DNA of 64,000 bases from Mesotoga sp. BH458_6_3_2_1 (GTDB lineage Bacteria; Thermotogota; Thermotogae; Petrotogales; Kosmotogaceae): positions 1-64,000 of the forward strand of contig NZ_JFHL01000017.1 in assembly GCF_003664995.1 (NCBI RefSeq), read 5' to 3'. Below, piece by piece: positions 62,684-64,000 of the stretch. How positions within the stretch are numbered: position 1 is the stretch's first letter; every line of letters begins with the position of its first letter. The position numbers and the translations under genes were made by a program. The notes under the pieces were generated by a model, which was not told the origin of the DNA, ran no database searches, and saw only the letters and a program-made list of their open reading frames with translations.

Positions 62684-63357
62684 CGTCGCATTTCCTCCTT
62701 AAGACTCTCACCCTTTTCTATGTAGTAGATCTCTTCAGCAATATTCGTCGCGTGGTCGCCGGCTCTTTCCAGAAACCTTGATACTAGCAGGAGGTCAAGA
62801 AGCTGACCAATTGCGCCGGAGTCAGACATGCTTATCAACTTGTCTCTCACTTCACTCTTGATATACAGATAGTATTCATCAACCTTACTGTCCTCATTCC
62901 ACACTCTCTTGGCTGCTTCCGTATCCTTGTTGTAATAAGCATCAATTACCTCTTCCAACATCTTTTCCACAACGGCAGTCATCTTCTTTATGTGTATGAG
63001 GGGCTTGACCAAAGTCTGGTTCTCGTATCTAACTGCGACTTCAGCAATGTTTACAGCAAGATCGCCAATTCTTTCGAGATCAGTAGCCAACTTCATCATT
63101 GTCAGAACATACCTGAGGTCTTCTGCCAGAGGCTGAAATCGGCCAATGTAATTGCAGATTTCCGTATCCATTTTTCTCTGCAAGTCGTCAATAACTTCAT
63201 CATTTTCGATAACAGTTCTTGCAAGGTCGCCATCAAGTCTGTCCAGCGCATCGATGGCTCTCTGAATACTAGATCTTACGTTCTCCATCATGTCTGAAAG
63301 CATTGATTTGAGCCTGTTGAAGCCTGCTTCAAGATGTCTTTGTCTCTCTGGTGTCAT
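62680..63357 (-). CDS. phoU: Phosphate signalling regulator PhoU
   Basis: 225 residues, two homologous three-helix bundles. Signatures: MLSDMMENVRSSIQRAIDAL, VIENDEVIDDLQRKMD, TDLERIGDLAVNIAEVA and RFLERAGDHATNIAEEI, whose E/D residues form the metal clusters. Links the Pst transporter to PhoR. ATG 63357 is chosen, nine bases from GGGAG. It is 15 bases after pstB. Confidence 0.93.
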   Translation of the reverse strand: MTPERQRHLEAGFNRLKSMLSDMMENVRSSIQRAIDALDRLDGDLARTVIENDEVIDDLQRKMDTEICNYIGRFQPLAEDLRYVLTMMKLATDLERIGDLAVNIAEVAVRYENQTLVKPLIHIKKMTAVVEKMLEEVIDAYYNKDTEAAKRVWNEDSKVDEYYLYIKSEVRDKLISMSDSGAIGQLLDLLLVSRFLERAGDHATNIAEEIYYIEKGESLKEEMRR

Positions 63358-63372
63358 CAGAACCAACTCCCG

Positions 63373-64000
63373 TCAACTAAAGATTCCTCTCAGATAGTCG
63401 CTTGTCCTTTGATCCTTGGGATTTGAAGTAATCTTTTCCGTCGTATCAAACTCTACTAACTCTCCAACATAAAAGAACATAACATAATCCGAGATCCTCA
63501 GCGCCTGCTGCAAATTATGGGTTACTATAACAATAGTATACTTTTCAGAGAGTTCTTCTATTAACGTTTCTATTCTCTGAGTAGCAATAGGGTCAAGAGC
63601 ACTCGTCGGCTCGTCCAAAAGGAGGACGTCGGGTTCTACAGAAAGAGCCCTTGCTATGCAGAGTCTTTGTTGCTGACCTCCCGACAGATTTGTTGCATTC
63701 TTCTTCAGTTCATCTTTGACTTCGTCCCATAGAGCAGCTTGTCTTAGTGATTTCTCGGTTATTTCACGCAGAACTTGGCGGTTCTTTATGCCATGAATTC
63801 TTGGCCCATAAGTGACGTTTTCCTGTATTGTCTTTGGAAAAGGGTTTGGCTTCTGAAATACCATCCCGATATGCTTCCTGAGTAATACAGGATCCATGTC
63901 GAGAATTTCATTGCCTAAGAGCTTGACAGAACCGGTATGCCTGTATGAAGGAATTAAGTCATTCATTCGGTTTAAAACTTTCAGAAAGGTCGATTTTCCA
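63373..64000 (-). CDS. pstB: Phosphate ABC transporter ATP-binding protein (partial)
   Basis: C-terminal 209 codons; the N-terminus runs off the window. The end of Walker A ([15 protein letters not shown]) is at the window edge; then the Q-loop [13 protein letters not shown], the signature [15 protein letters not shown], Walker [14 protein letters not shown], and [17 protein letters not shown], all PstB-specific. With phoU, phoB and phoR on the same strand downstream, the order pstB-phoU-phoB-phoR is a standard phosphate-starvation block; pstS/C/A are expected beyond the edge. Confidence 0.95.
   Translation of the reverse strand, partial: GKSTFLKVLNRMNDLIPSYRHTGSVKLLGNEILDMDPVLLRKHIGMVFQKPNPFPKTIQENVTYGPRIHGIKNRQVLREITEKSLRQAALWDEVKDELKKNATNLSGGQQQRLCIARALSVEPDVLLLDEPTSALDPIATQRIETLIEELSEKYTIVIVTHNLQQALRISDYVMFFYVGELVEFDTTEKITSNPKDQRTSDYLRGIFS

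Overview
The window looks like chromosome from a mesophilic member of the Thermotogota, most like Mesotoga/Kosmotogaceae. This is inferred from gene content, the moderate base composition, very strong AGGAGG-type ribosome binding sites, frequent TTG/GTG starts, many peptide/sugar ABC systems and abundant secreted C69 peptidases; no rRNA or other phylogenetic marker is present to prove it. I see no tRNA, rRNA, CRISPR array or insertion sequence. Starts were re-chosen from Shine-Dalgarno (SD) placement, so many differ from the longest reading frame.

Layout. 0-2.5 kb: minus-strand oligopeptide-type ABC transporter (DppB, DppC, start of DppD). 2.8-7.8 kb: a DUF1349 protein, a degenerate alpha/beta hydrolase carrying three chagasin-like domains, a GH127 beta-L-arabinofuranosidase-like enzyme and a small protein. 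8-16.7 kb: LysM-M23 peptidase, lipoate-protein ligase, single-chain pyruvate:ferredoxin oxidoreductase, rubrerythrin-like ferritin, a sugar-nucleotidyltransferase, MgtC and a lipoprotein. 17.3-23.4 kb: FAD oxidoreductase, a patatin followed by a catalytically dead patatin paralogue, a secreted esterase, a decayed methyltransferase gene, a membrane protein and a 54-residue small gene.

23.8-37.9 kb is the most interesting region. A four-gene cassette occurs twice in the same order: a secreted substrate-binding-like protein (possibly DUF6305), a TRAP/DctM-like permease, a 50-54 residue membrane microprotein and a membrane-anchored M14 (AstE/carboxypeptidase-like) metalloenzyme. Between the copies lie three secreted C69 dipeptidases, a third divergent copy of the binding-like protein and a secreted seven-repeat beta-propeller. 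I infer an extracytoplasmic system that hydrolyses small peptides or N-acyl amino acids and imports the products.

38-43 kb: tandem HAD phosphatases, inorganic pyrophosphatase, and a two-gene operon encoding a lipoprotein with a cohesin-like domain followed by a papain-type protease with a C-terminal dockerin, a candidate surface-anchoring pair. 43-53.6 kb: LeuS, a methyltransferase, DUF1848, UPF0316, an operon (aldo/keto reductase, B12-binding protein, MacB/LolC-type ABC exporter), a peroxiredoxin with a perfect sigma-70 promoter and a lipoprotein. 54-59.5 kb: a sugar ABC transporter operon (binding protein, two permeases, glycosyltransferase, RpiR-type regulator). 59.7-64 kb: a MEDS/HD-GYP protein and a phosphate-regulation block pstB-phoU-phoB-phoR, with a sensor kinase lacking membrane segments; pstB runs off the window.
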